A DNA stretch of 64,000 bases from JADGNF01 sp964582085. Lineage in GTDB: Archaea; Thermoproteota; Bathyarchaeia; Bathyarchaeales; Bathycorpusculaceae. The position numbers and the translations under genes were made by a program. The stretch lies in NCBI GenBank assembly GCA_964582085.1, contig CAZOPV010000002.1:1-64000 (forward strand), read 5' to 3'. Shown here piece after piece: positions 33,238 through 42,082 of this stretch. The notes below the pieces were generated by a model. It did not search any database. It saw only the letters and a list, made by a program, of their open reading frames with translations, and had not been told where the DNA came from. The number at the start of each line of letters is the position of its first letter. Positions within the stretch are counted from its first letter, which is position 1.

Positions 33238-35910
33238 ATGAAACCTCATTTAAAACAAGTGTTAACTCTAATTGGGCTTCTTTTGATTCTGACACCCCTT
33301 TTAGCCGGCTTTCTACAGTTCGCTGCCGCTCAATACGTTGACCGTGGTCAACTCCAAACTTTCGCCTACCTCAGTGTCGTACCAAACCCTATTGGTGTTG
33401 GTCAACAGGCAATTGTAACCTTCCGTATTGATCAACCTTTAGCGGGGGCAACTGTTAGGTCAGGGCTACCTAATGGTACCTCAGTTACTATCACTAGACC
33501 CGACGGCACAACAGAAACTAAACAGAACTTGTTCATGGACTCAACCAGTTCAGGCTGGTTCTTATACACCCCAACCCAGACTGGAACCTACTACTTCCAG
33601 ATGTTCTTCCCGCAGCAAGGACCCTACGTGAGCACAGTTGACGGAGGAGGCTTCGGGCTACCTCCTGGCATATACACATATCTGGCTTCTCAGAGCGCAA
33701 AAGTTCCTTTAACTGTTCAAGCAGACCCTATTTTGCCCTATGACAGGTCTCCACCGTTGCCTACTGGTTATTGGACTCGGCCAATCAACGCTGAAAACAA
33801 GAACTGGTGGCAAGTTGCAGACAACTGGCTTATGCGTGGCTACGACAAAGTCGGCAGAGGCTTTGCGGGTACACCTGCGTTTGCGCCCTACACTTCCGCT
33901 CCTGACAGCGCCCACATACTCTGGACAAAACCCATAGTGCCCGGCGGTATGGTGGGCGGTAAATTTGGCGACACTGTTTACTACCACGGTATCTCATATG
34001 AGCAGTTCTTCGAGGCTATGGTTCTGCAGGGCACAGTTTTCTTCACTGAACACGGCTTAACTGGCACCGCACAAACCTACGGCACTCGCTTTATGGATCT
34101 CTACACTGGCAAAGATTACCCGTTGATGTACATGAACAACACCAACATCTATTTTGCCCAGACGCTGAATTACGATTCGCCCAACGAGCACGGTGTACTG
34201 CCATACCTTGTTGTCTCCAGATCCGAGGGAGGTCGAACCTATTGGGACTTCTACGAAATGCTCCCAGACATGCAGCAGAACCCAAGACTGCAATTCAGAG
34301 TTGACATGACTGGTCTCACAAGCGGCTACGTCACTTTTGGCTCAAACGGAGAAATCTTAATCTACAACATAGCTGGACCAGCCAACAACCGATACATGAC
34401 CCTGTTCAACATGAGCCGCGCTGTCCTTGGTGTACGCTACGCAGGAATCGACGTCTGGAGCCCCAGCGGCACCATAAACGCTTCACGCAGACACAACGAA
34501 GCACCCAACCCCGCAACTGCAGCTGAAGTGGCATATTGGGAATCCGTTACTCACTCACCATTCGTGGGCATTGAATGGAACGTATCCCTCTCGCCAATAT
34601 CAACTATGCCCAACGGTCAGCTTAGCGTACGAGAAGTAAACTTTGCCGAGGGACTTTTGCTAGCAACCCAAAGAGACTACAGCAAAGTGCCAAACGTATA
34701 CATGGACGCTGGCTATGACATCGGTTCAATGAAACGCGGCGCCGACGGAAGATACCCCAGCACCCTTAGCCACCTGTGGGCTGCAAACCGCACCATGATC
34801 CATGACATTCACGACCGCATCAGCAACCACATTCGTGAAGGCAAATACATCCGCTATGATGAAGGCGAAGAAGTCTACTACTGCTTTGACATGCGCACAG
34901 GGCAACAACTCTGGAAGACACAACCAATAAACAACGCGTGGGCACTGTTTTCCAGAAACTACGAAATCGCATACAACAAACTTGTAACCACAGGCTTCGA
35001 CAGTTACGTACGCTGCTATGACATGAACACCGGCAACCTACTATGGGTTTACGACAAAGGCAGCTCAGGCTTCGAAAACGCATACGGCGGCTACCCAGAA
35101 TACGCAGGCTTCACAATTGCAGACGGCGTCGTTTACACAACCTCTGACGAACACTCCTCAGATGGTATCCTGTGGCGAGGAGCTCAACTGTGGGCAATCG
35201 ACATAAACACAGGGCAACTACTCTGGAAAGTCAACGGCATGTACCGCCACCCAGTCATCGCTGACGGCGTCCTCATTGCACTCAACACCTACGACGGTCA
35301 AGTATACGCTTTCGGTAAGGGACCAAGCAAAACCACAGTCTCCGCACCACAAACTGCCATCCCCAAGGGCACCACCGTCATGATCACAGGCACCGTCACT
35401 GACCAAACTCCCGCATTGAAAGATACCCCTGCAATATCAGACGAAAACATGAGCGCCTGGATGGAATACATGTTTATGCAGAAAGTCTGCCCAGACAACA
35501 TCAAAGGCGTGCAGGTACACGTAACAGCAATTGACCCCAACGGCAACTTCCAAGACATAGGCACCGTTACAAGCGACGCAGCAGGCAACTTTGCTATCGC
35601 ATGGACCCCACCAGTAGAAGGCACCTACCAAGTCACCGCAACCTTCGAAGGCTCCAAATCCTACGGCGGCTCATACGCAACCACATACTTCCTAGTCTGT
35701 CCAGCTGCCGCTGCTGCGCCTCAACCAACTGAGACTGCTGCTCCATCTGTTGCTCCTTCTGTTACTCCGTCTCCGTCTGTTTCGCCTAGTGTGGTTCCTG
35801 AGCCTGAGGCTCCTGCGCCAGTCTTGGACGTCTACGTTATTGCCGCTGTGGTCGTCGTCATCTTGGTGGTCGTTGCCGTCGCAGCTGTGTTGCTGCGTAA
35901 ACGCAAGTAA
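33238..35910 (+). CDS. large exported PQQ-type beta-propeller surface protein
   Basis: 890 residues. A signal peptide (about 1-32, ending FAAAQ) leads into an Ig-like N-terminal region, then a long propeller-like region with BamB/PQQ-type repeats such as CFDMRTGQQLW (near 546), CYDMNTGNLLW (near 590) and AIDINTGQLLW (near 650). A second Ig-like domain (about 700-810) precedes a Pro/Ser/Thr/Val-rich stalk (about 820-858), and a membrane anchor with an RKRK tail ends it. It is probably a cell-surface or S-layer-associated protein; the ligand is unknown. The codons are strongly C-ending through most of the gene, as in highly expressed genes, then switch to T-ending in the stalk. Confidence 0.85.
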   Translation: MKPHLKQVLTLIGLLLILTPLLAGFLQFAAAQYVDRGQLQTFAYLSVVPNPIGVGQQAIVTFRIDQPLAGATVRSGLPNGTSVTITRPDGTTETKQNLFMDSTSSGWFLYTPTQTGTYYFQMFFPQQGPYVSTVDGGGFGLPPGIYTYLASQSAKVPLTVQADPILPYDRSPPLPTGYWTRPINAENKNWWQVADNWLMRGYDKVGRGFAGTPAFAPYTSAPDSAHILWTKPIVPGGMVGGKFGDTVYYHGISYEQFFEAMVLQGTVFFTEHGLTGTAQTYGTRFMDLYTGKDYPLMYMNNTNIYFAQTLNYDSPNEHGVLPYLVVSRSEGGRTYWDFYEMLPDMQQNPRLQFRVDMTGLTSGYVTFGSNGEILIYNIAGPANNRYMTLFNMSRAVLGVRYAGIDVWSPSGTINASRRHNEAPNPATAAEVAYWESVTHSPFVGIEWNVSLSPISTMPNGQLSVREVNFAEGLLLATQRDYSKVPNVYMDAGYDIGSMKRGADGRYPSTLSHLWAANRTMIHDIHDRISNHIREGKYIRYDEGEEVYYCFDMRTGQQLWKTQPINNAWALFSRNYEIAYNKLVTTGFDSYVRCYDMNTGNLLWVYDKGSSGFENAYGGYPEYAGFTIADGVVYTTSDEHSSDGILWRGAQLWAIDINTGQLLWKVNGMYRHPVIADGVLIALNTYDGQVYAFGKGPSKTTVSAPQTAIPKGTTVMITGTVTDQTPALKDTPAISDENMSAWMEYMFMQKVCPDNIKGVQVHVTAIDPNGNFQDIGTVTSDAAGNFAIAWTPPVEGTYQVTATFEGSKSYGGSYATTYFLVCPAAAAAPQPTETAAPSVAPSVTPSPSVSPSVVPEPEAPAPVLDVYVIAAVVVVILVVVAVAAVLLRKRK

Positions 35911-35932
35911 ACCCTCCCCCTCTTCTTTTTTT
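35911..35932 (+). terminator. pyrimidine-rich terminator after the surface protein gene
   Basis: The stop codon is followed at once by a C- and T-rich stretch ending in a run of seven T. This is a plausible archaeal terminator for a strongly expressed gene. There is no convincing hairpin. Confidence 0.45.
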
Positions 35933-36032
35933 AACTTGTAGATTTAGCTCTCTTAACTCTTTGAGACATAGGTTTCCTCCAAAACAACAAAGTTAAGCGT
36001 GATAGACAATTTTTATCACCCCGCGTGCGCTA

Positions 36033-36042
36033 TTTTTAAATA
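36033..36042 (+). promoter_or_regulatory. TATA box for rps15
   Basis: TTTTTAAATA centred about 47 bases before ATG 36084, giving a leader of about 20 bases with AAGGTG 6 bases before the start codon. Confidence 0.55.
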
Positions 36043-36083
36043 TTTGTATACCGTGGGGATAAGTGCATAGTCAAGGTGTACAG

Positions 36084-36524
36084 ATGCCAAAGAAAGAAAA
36101 AGGAAAGTCGCATTCAATTCGCCCAGTAAGCAGACGCCCTCCAACATGGTGCAAATATGAACCTGAAGAAGTCGAAGCCTTCATAATTAAACTCGCAAAA
36201 GAAGGGCACTCCCTGAGCGCCATAGGAACAATACTCAGAGACCAATATGCAATACCACTAGTAAAACCCATAACAGGAAAAAGCATAAGCTCAACCCTCA
36301 AAGTAGCAGGACTATCACCAACAATGCCTGAAGACCTAGCAAATTTGGTGAAGAAAGCGCAAGGCATGGCTGTTCACCTAGAAAAATACAAGAAAGACCA
36401 ACACAACAAACGCAACATGCAAAACATAGAAGCAAAAATCCACAAACTCTCCCGCTACTACAAGCGAAAAGGCGTTCTGCAGAATAACTGGAAATACGAA
36501 CCAAAAATCGCATCTATAACATAA
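36084..36524 (+). CDS. rps15: 30S ribosomal protein uS15
   Basis: 146 residues, matching the archaeal/eukaryotic long form of S15 with a basic N-terminal extension (RRPPTWCKY) before the helical core. KEGHSLSAIGTILRDQYAIP and the C-terminal HKLSRYYKRKGVLQNNWKYEP are typical. It binds 16S rRNA in the platform. ATG 36084 is chosen over GTG 36063 because AAGGTG precedes it. The downstream RecJ-like gene is a common archaeal neighbour of rps15. Confidence 0.96.
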   Translation: MPKKEKGKSHSIRPVSRRPPTWCKYEPEEVEAFIIKLAKEGHSLSAIGTILRDQYAIPLVKPITGKSISSTLKVAGLSPTMPEDLANLVKKAQGMAVHLEKYKKDQHNKRNMQNIEAKIHKLSRYYKRKGVLQNNWKYEPKIASIT

Positions 36525-36610
36525 ATTACCTTATCCTAATACTCTTTTCAGGCGTACCCAACACATATTGCTGACGCCACCCATCTTTTAACTCCAGCAG
36601 AGTGGACGCC

Positions 36611-38077
36611 ATGACAGTGGAAAAAACCAAAATTGAAACTTTCATAGCATCAGCAACCAAAGCAGCGCAAATCATACGGGAAACAACTGAAAAAGACGAC
36701 TTTATTCATGTCTTTTCCCATCTGGACGCCGACGGCATTTCCGCAGCAGGCATAATAGGAAAAGCGCTCTTCAGGCTCGACGCAAGATTCCGAATAAGAA
36801 TCACTCAATGGGTCGACGAAAAAATAATCAGCGAAATAATCACAGACAAACCTGAACTGGTTATACTCACAGACTTCGGCAGCGGCTATCTAGATTTACT
36901 CAACGAAAAAATTCCACAAACAAAAATTGTAATCCTCGACCACCACCAAGTCACAGGAACCGCGCAGAACCAAAATTTTACCCAAGTTAACCCCCACATA
37001 TACGGCATCGACGGCGCAACTGACGTCAGCGGCTCAGGCGTGGCTTATTTCACTGCCCGCGCAATCGACCCAAAAAATGTGGATCTGGCTCCGATAGCAT
37101 TAGTTGGAGCATTAGGCGACATGCAAGACAGATACGACCAACATAAACTCAGCGGCCTTAACGATATAATTGTTGAAGACGCAGTAAACGCAAAACTTGT
37201 CACCGTAGAAAAAGACTTAACATTCTTTGGCAGAGAAACCCGACCCATCCACAGAACTTTAGCTTCCACCACCAACCCATTCCTGCCTGGATTGAGCGGT
37301 GAAGAAGACAAAAGCCTTACATTTCTCTCTAGCTTAGATATACCATTAAAAAACGGAGACAAATGGCGCGCCCTACGCGACCTAACAGAAGAAGAAAAAA
37401 AATGTCTCTGCTCAGCTTTAGCTGAATACCTTCTCTCAAGAGGACTACACTACGAAGTAACTAACCTGATAGGTTACAATTACATTCTAAACAACGAGGA
37501 ACCGGGAACACCACTTCGGGACGGTCGCGAATTCGCAGTTGTCTTAAACTCTACAGGACGTTTAAACCGACCCAGCCTCGGCATAGCCATCTGCATGGGC
37601 GAACGCGGCGCAGCCCTAGACGAGGCCAATAAAGTTCTTGAAGACTACCGCAAAGACATCAACAAATACCTACTATGGGTCATGGAGAAGCCTGAACGCC
37701 TCAAAGAGATGGAGAACATCTACGTTGTCAACGGCGAAAACTTCGTGAACGAAAAAATCATAGGTACTATATCTTCTATTATTGTTTCAAATCTGCCAAA
37801 AGTTGACAAACCACTCATAGCATACGCCCAAGTTGCAGGCGAAGGCGTAGCCAAATTTTCAGCCCGAACTACCCACGTAGGCGTCAATAAGGGAATAAAC
37901 CTAGGCGAAGTCATGCAGGTTGCCTCAGAGAAAGTTGAAGGCAAAGGAGGAGGTCACAACATAGCCGCAGGCGCCCAAACATCATTAGACAAAGTCGAAA
38001 TTTTTGTGCAACATGTAAACAATTTAGTTGGTAAACAGTTAAGAGGCGAAAAAATTGGAAGCAACAATAGTTCTTAA
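36611..38077 (+). CDS. archaeal RecJ-like DHH exonuclease (GAN/Cdc45-related)
   Basis: 488 residues of the DHH phosphoesterase superfamily. Metal-binding motifs are FSHLDADGISAAG, LILTDFGSGYLD, ILDHHQVTG and GALGDMQDRYD, with the DHHA1 motif GKGGGHNIAAGA near the C-terminus. Archaeal homologues act as 5'-3' or 3'-5' exonucleases and some associate with GINS and the CMG helicase. All motif aspartates and histidines are intact, so nuclease activity is expected. ATG 36611 fits a leaderless transcript from a TATA-like TCTTTTAAC 25-30 bases upstream. The stop lies inside pcc1. Confidence 0.92.
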   Translation: MTVEKTKIETFIASATKAAQIIRETTEKDDFIHVFSHLDADGISAAGIIGKALFRLDARFRIRITQWVDEKIISEIITDKPELVILTDFGSGYLDLLNEKIPQTKIVILDHHQVTGTAQNQNFTQVNPHIYGIDGATDVSGSGVAYFTARAIDPKNVDLAPIALVGALGDMQDRYDQHKLSGLNDIIVEDAVNAKLVTVEKDLTFFGRETRPIHRTLASTTNPFLPGLSGEEDKSLTFLSSLDIPLKNGDKWRALRDLTEEEKKCLCSALAEYLLSRGLHYEVTNLIGYNYILNNEEPGTPLRDGREFAVVLNSTGRLNRPSLGIAICMGERGAALDEANKVLEDYRKDINKYLLWVMEKPERLKEMENIYVVNGENFVNEKIIGTISSIIVSNLPKVDKPLIAYAQVAGEGVAKFSARTTHVGVNKGINLGEVMQVASEKVEGKGGGHNIAAGAQTSLDKVEIFVQHVNNLVGKQLRGEKIGSNNSS

Positions 38078-38300
38078 ATACAGCAACACAAAAACCGCTG
38101 TCACCATTGCCAAAGCAGTCACTCCAGATAACGCCACAGCCACACCAGGATTAAAAGTGGAAACATCAGTCAGCAGATGTCAAGTCATAACCAGCATAAA
38201 ACTTGACGGTAAAATCGCCACCTTTCTTTCTACAATAGACGACCTCCTTGAGAGCGTATCTACCGCAGAAAAAACCTTGAAACTTGCAAGACGAAAATAA
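38055..38300 (+). CDS. pcc1: KEOPS subunit Pcc1
   Basis: An 81-residue protein with the Pcc1 fold (two helices on a small beta sheet), the dimerising subunit of KEOPS. TPDNATATPGLKVETSV and FLSTIDDLLESVSTAEKTL follow the family pattern. The start is TTG at 38055, 23 bases inside the RecJ-like gene. Kae1 and Bud32 are 6 kb upstream in another operon; Cgi121 is not in the window. Confidence 0.88.
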   Translation: MEATIVLKYSNTKTAVTIAKAVTPDNATATPGLKVETSVSRCQVITSIKLDGKIATFLSTIDDLLESVSTAEKTLKLARRK

Positions 38301-38306
38301 ACCTCC

Positions 38307-38325
38307 TGTAATTCCAGAAATTACA
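38307..38325. repeat. 7-bp inverted repeat after pcc1
   Basis: TGTAATT-CCAGA-AATTACA, a perfect inverted repeat 6 bases after the pcc1 stop. It could be a weak terminator hairpin or an operator for the following gene, whose ATG is about 125 bases away. Confidence 0.35.
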
Positions 38326-38451
38326 CTCTTGAAACGAATTATAAAATTAACCCAGACCCCAATTACTCTGATAGCGCTGCCAGACATTCTAAAAGTAAAT
38401 AAACAAGCTCACATTAACACATAAAGAAACCTAAAGTCCAGAGGACTCAAA

Positions 38452-40227
38452 ATGAAGAGAATCACCGTAGTCTTTGCCCTAATCACTCTCTCACTGGGTA
38501 TATTTTTGCCATTCACCTTTAACATTGAACTAACTAACGCACAAACAACCTACACAATAAACCAAATCGACCACAAAATAGAAGTCCTCTACTCAGGACA
38601 CGTGGTCATAACCGACACAATCCAACTCATGGGTCAAATACCCAGAACCCTACAAATAGGCTTCGCAACAAAATACGCCTCACACGTACTCAAAGCCACA
38701 GCACACGACAGCAATAATCACACTATTCCCATAGTTTTAGGTATGCAAGGGCAAGGCTCAACAACCTTCTACGGCGCAAGTCTGACAATCCCACAAGAAA
38801 CAACTCAAACGATAACCACAATTTTCACTTTAACAAACAACCTGCTAACCCCAACCATAAACGGCTACAGTCTAGATTTCCCAGCTTACCCAACTTTAAC
38901 AATAACCGTACCCCAAGTCACAACCACCCTTGACCTCCCATTTGGCTCAACTAACGTAAAAATTGAAAAACCCGATGGCGTAACCAACACCAGTAGCTAC
39001 ACTACAACTAATCTGCCTGCATACACAATAATGTCTGCAACCGCTACCTTCTCAAGCACCTCAGGCTACATTCAGAAAGTTACTATTCCCACCCTAAACA
39101 GACAACTCAGCATCACACCCTCAGGAGAAGTTTTATGCGTCGATACCTACAAATTAGTCAGCACCGCAAGCAGCAGTATAAGTTCCTTCAAACTTAACAT
39201 CTCATTTGACGCGAAAAACGTCGTGGGCAAAGACCAACTTGGCAGACCTCTGAACATCGAAATCCAAGACAGCAACGTTGCACGAGCCGCAAACGTCAGT
39301 CTTATCTTACCAATGAACACAGGCGAATCTGCCATCATAACCCTCGAATACAAACTCCCAAGCATCACCCAACAAGCAGGACAATTTATCTTAAATCTGG
39401 ATCTATTTCCTTACTTTGACTATTATGTTGAAAAAGCTTCTGTAACCATTATGCCTCCAGAGGGCGCACAAATAGTAAACCCAAAAATCACAAACGTTGA
39501 CCCTTTCACAGACCTTAATCGCAATGTCTTCCAAGAGAGTTTGACAATTAGCCGAGAAGGAATCAGCTATGTGGACAGTTTAATCCCTGCAGAAGACTTG
39601 GTGCAAGTAACCTTCACTTACAACCCCCTTTGGGTATCTTTCCGCCCCAGCATTTGGATGTGGGCTCTCGCGATAGTGGGCAGCGTTGTAATTGCAATCT
39701 ATAAACGTCCAAGAAAAGTTTCAACTAAAGCCGTGTCTACTGTTCCAACAGCAACCAAAGCTGTATCTGCTCCTCTTCCTAAAAATGCTCCTCTCACATC
39801 TACACCTGAAACTTCAATCAACCGCGAACAAATCAAGACGTTCACTGATGCATACGAAGAAAAGAACCGCATAAAAGCTGAGATTGCTTCTTTAGACGAC
39901 AGAGCACAACGGGGAAGAATCCCAAGGCAAAAATACAAAGCTAAACGCAAAAAACTAGAACTTAGACTCAACAACCTCAACCAAACCATAAATAAAATCA
40001 GAGAGCGCCTGCGAAACACAACTGGCAACTATGCCGAAATAAACCGCCAACTCGAAACCGCAGAAATCGAACTTGCAGAGATTAAAAAACTAATCAAAGC
40101 ACTCCAAACAAGACAAGACATAGGCGAGCTTTCATTGGAGGAATACCGAAGACAAATTGAAGAACTTGAGCGCAGAAAAACCAAAACAGAAGCCATAATC
40201 AACGGACTTCTGCTTAGACTCCATTAA
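38452..40227 (+). CDS. ribophorin I (OST1)-like membrane protein with cytoplasmic coiled coil
   Basis: 591 residues: signal peptide (about 1-30), a large beta-rich exported region (30-393), one membrane span (about 399-419), a basic stop-transfer KRPRK, a linker, and a long charged coiled coil (about 465-590) predicted inside the cell. In the exported part, LEYKLPS, then DLFPYFDYYVEKASVTIMPP with EGAQ, then VQVTFTYNP just before the span, parallel the order and wording I recall for eukaryotic ribophorin I, which also has a single span followed by a cytoplasmic coiled coil. Ribophorin I is a subunit of oligosaccharyltransferase. The start ATG has GAGGA 7 bases upstream. A plain surface protein of unknown role is the alternative. 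Confidence 0.6.
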   Translation: MKRITVVFALITLSLGIFLPFTFNIELTNAQTTYTINQIDHKIEVLYSGHVVITDTIQLMGQIPRTLQIGFATKYASHVLKATAHDSNNHTIPIVLGMQGQGSTTFYGASLTIPQETTQTITTIFTLTNNLLTPTINGYSLDFPAYPTLTITVPQVTTTLDLPFGSTNVKIEKPDGVTNTSSYTTTNLPAYTIMSATATFSSTSGYIQKVTIPTLNRQLSITPSGEVLCVDTYKLVSTASSSISSFKLNISFDAKNVVGKDQLGRPLNIEIQDSNVARAANVSLILPMNTGESAIITLEYKLPSITQQAGQFILNLDLFPYFDYYVEKASVTIMPPEGAQIVNPKITNVDPFTDLNRNVFQESLTISREGISYVDSLIPAEDLVQVTFTYNPLWVSFRPSIWMWALAIVGSVVIAIYKRPRKVSTKAVSTVPTATKAVSAPLPKNAPLTSTPETSINREQIKTFTDAYEEKNRIKAEIASLDDRAQRGRIPRQKYKAKRKKLELRLNNLNQTINKIRERLRNTTGNYAEINRQLETAEIELAEIKKLIKALQTRQDIGELSLEEYRRQIEELERRKTKTEAIINGLLLRLH

Positions 40228-40303
40228 GAACCCAAATAATTAACCTAAACCCTTTTATCTTTCTTTTAGATTTTTGATAAAAAACAACAGAGGTATATAA
40301 ACC

Positions 40304-40483
40304 ATGGTAAAAATTATAGTTGATGACAAGTGCAACGGCTGTGAAACCTGCGTCAACACCTGCCCAGTGGGCGTTTATGAAATAAAAAACGGCAAATCTG
40401 TCCCAGTCAAAGTCGATGACTGCCTAGTTTGCCGCGCATGCGAGTCGCAATGTCCACAAGGTGCCATCCAAGTAATCGAGTAG
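40304..40483 (+). CDS. small 2[4Fe-4S] ferredoxin
   Basis: 59 residues, MVKIIVDDKC at the start. Two CxxCxxCxxxCP motifs are complete: CNGCETCVNTCP (residues 10-21) and CLVCRACESQCP (40-51), the pattern of a bacterial-type dicluster ferredoxin. It would carry electrons at low potential, for example to or from the aldehyde:ferredoxin oxidoreductase encoded 17 kb away. AGAGGT lies 11 bases before the ATG. It stands alone after the ribophorin-like gene and converges with the AsnB-like gene. Confidence 0.92.
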   Translation: MVKIIVDDKCNGCETCVNTCPVGVYEIKNGKSVPVKVDDCLVCRACESQCPQGAIQVIE

Positions 40484-40565
40484 ATCCCTAACCCGCACTT
40501 ATTTCCCCTCCGCGCGCATAAACAGCTGCAAACGACGCCAGTTAAACTATCTTTTTCTCTATTCC

Positions 40566-41996
40566 TCAACATTTTAGAAAGAGCCCTCCAATATACTCTG
40601 CTAAAGTCTTTCTCTTTCTTTTGGCAATTCTTTTGAGTGCATCAGTAACGCCTGTGCCATACTGAATTGCCTTCTTAGGTTTTCCAAAAATCTCTCCTGA
40701 AAGCCCTAGGCTCTCGGCAGTTTTCCGCAGCACAACCTTCCGCGAAGAATCTGTACTCTTCTCAAACTTCAACTCTATGGGTAACCTTAAAGCGAACTCT
40801 GCAATTTGGTATGACGCAAAAGGCAAACGTAGTTCCACATCATGGAACCTGCAGATTTTCTTATCTCGTTCAATGTTGCTCTCATGAGCACCAACTATAT
40901 CACGATACATTGTTCTTCTAACATTTTCTTCCCCCCTCATCAAATACTCATTTACATAACGTTGATAGCCACCAAAAAGCTCATCTGCACCCTGACCAGC
41001 CAACAACACGCGATACCCTGATTCCGCTGCTTTTTCTGCAGCCCAATAAAACGGTATTCCAATACTAGCCTTCAATGCATCGGGCTCCTCAATCAACGCA
41101 ACCACCTCGTAGATGACTCTTTCAACATCCGCTTCTTTAAACAAATGAACCCGTAATGGTAAATCCAATTCTTCTGCAGCTTTCCACGCCTCTTCCGTTT
41201 CATGTTGATTCTCCAAGCTTACATGAATAAGTTGAACCTCCACTCCACATTTCTTAGCCAAAAAAGCAACAATACTGCTGTCTAAACCCCCAGAAAACGC
41301 TACCGCTACCTTCCGCACTCCTCCCACACGTAACCGCACTGATTGCTCCAAAAGCTCCTGCAGTTTCTTAACTGCATCATCCAGCGTGATCGGTATTGAC
41401 TTAGAATAATTCAAAACTTTAACAGCTTGAAACTGGAATCCTTCACGGTTAACTACTGCCAAGTTTCCGGGTGGAAAAGACGTAGGGGACTCGATGCCTA
41501 GTAACCATAATGTTTTCCGATTTGATGACAATGCTGCAACTTGGCTATTTTCCCCGTAGTAAAGAGGTTCCATCCCAAGCGGGTCTCTAGCAGCAACTAT
41601 CCTGTTTGCTTCAGCAATAAGTAAAGAATAGTCGCCTTCCACAGTCTCTATCGTTGCCTTAGCAGCGTCAACAGTATCATCTCCTAGATCTTTCCTCATC
41701 ATCTCCAAAATCGAGGTTGATTTAGGTGCGTAGGCCACCCCTTCAAAAATAGCAGTTTTCTCTTCTGCTTTTATCACTGCAGGTTTTTTGTTGCTTTTTG
41801 AAGTTGCAAAAGCCAAGACAGCGGGTGAAGCTACTTTTTTGGCAAGCAATTCAACTTTTTTTGTGACCGCAAACTCAGAAGCGCTGGCAACACCAAAATT
41901 TGAAGTTTTTATGCAAGTTTTCAACGCTTCAATTATTTTTGGTACGGCATTTACTCCGCTTTTATCCAAAACAGCCACTGCTAAACTCATAGGCAT
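40566..41996 (-). CDS. asparagine synthetase B-like protein lacking the glutaminase cysteine
   Basis: 476 residues. The C-terminal synthetase domain is intact: VAFSGGLDSSIVAFLAKK (PP-loop near 232), LLAGQGADELFGGYQRY and RFHDVELRLPFASYQIAEFA. The N-terminal part follows the class II amidotransferase fold (VEGDYSLLIAEANRIVAARDPLGMEPLYYG) but starts MPMSLAVAV, so the cysteine nucleophile that must be residue 2 after processing is absent, and the usual N-terminal glutamine-site motifs are not seen. It may use free ammonia to make asparagine, or amidate another substrate. Confidence 0.85.
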   Translation of the reverse strand: MPMSLAVAVLDKSGVNAVPKIIEALKTCIKTSNFGVASASEFAVTKKVELLAKKVASPAVLAFATSKSNKKPAVIKAEEKTAIFEGVAYAPKSTSILEMMRKDLGDDTVDAAKATIETVEGDYSLLIAEANRIVAARDPLGMEPLYYGENSQVAALSSNRKTLWLLGIESPTSFPPGNLAVVNREGFQFQAVKVLNYSKSIPITLDDAVKKLQELLEQSVRLRVGGVRKVAVAFSGGLDSSIVAFLAKKCGVEVQLIHVSLENQHETEEAWKAAEELDLPLRVHLFKEADVERVIYEVVALIEEPDALKASIGIPFYWAAEKAAESGYRVLLAGQGADELFGGYQRYVNEYLMRGEENVRRTMYRDIVGAHESNIERDKKICRFHDVELRLPFASYQIAEFALRLPIELKFEKSTDSSRKVVLRKTAESLGLSGEIFGKPKKAIQYGTGVTDALKRIAKRKRKTLAEYIGGLFLKC

Positions 41997-42082
41997 TTTT
42001 ACATCCGTTATGTTGTTTATTGTAAATGCTTTGGTAAAACATTAATGTTTAAGCCGGCATATCATTCAGCGAGGAAAAACAC

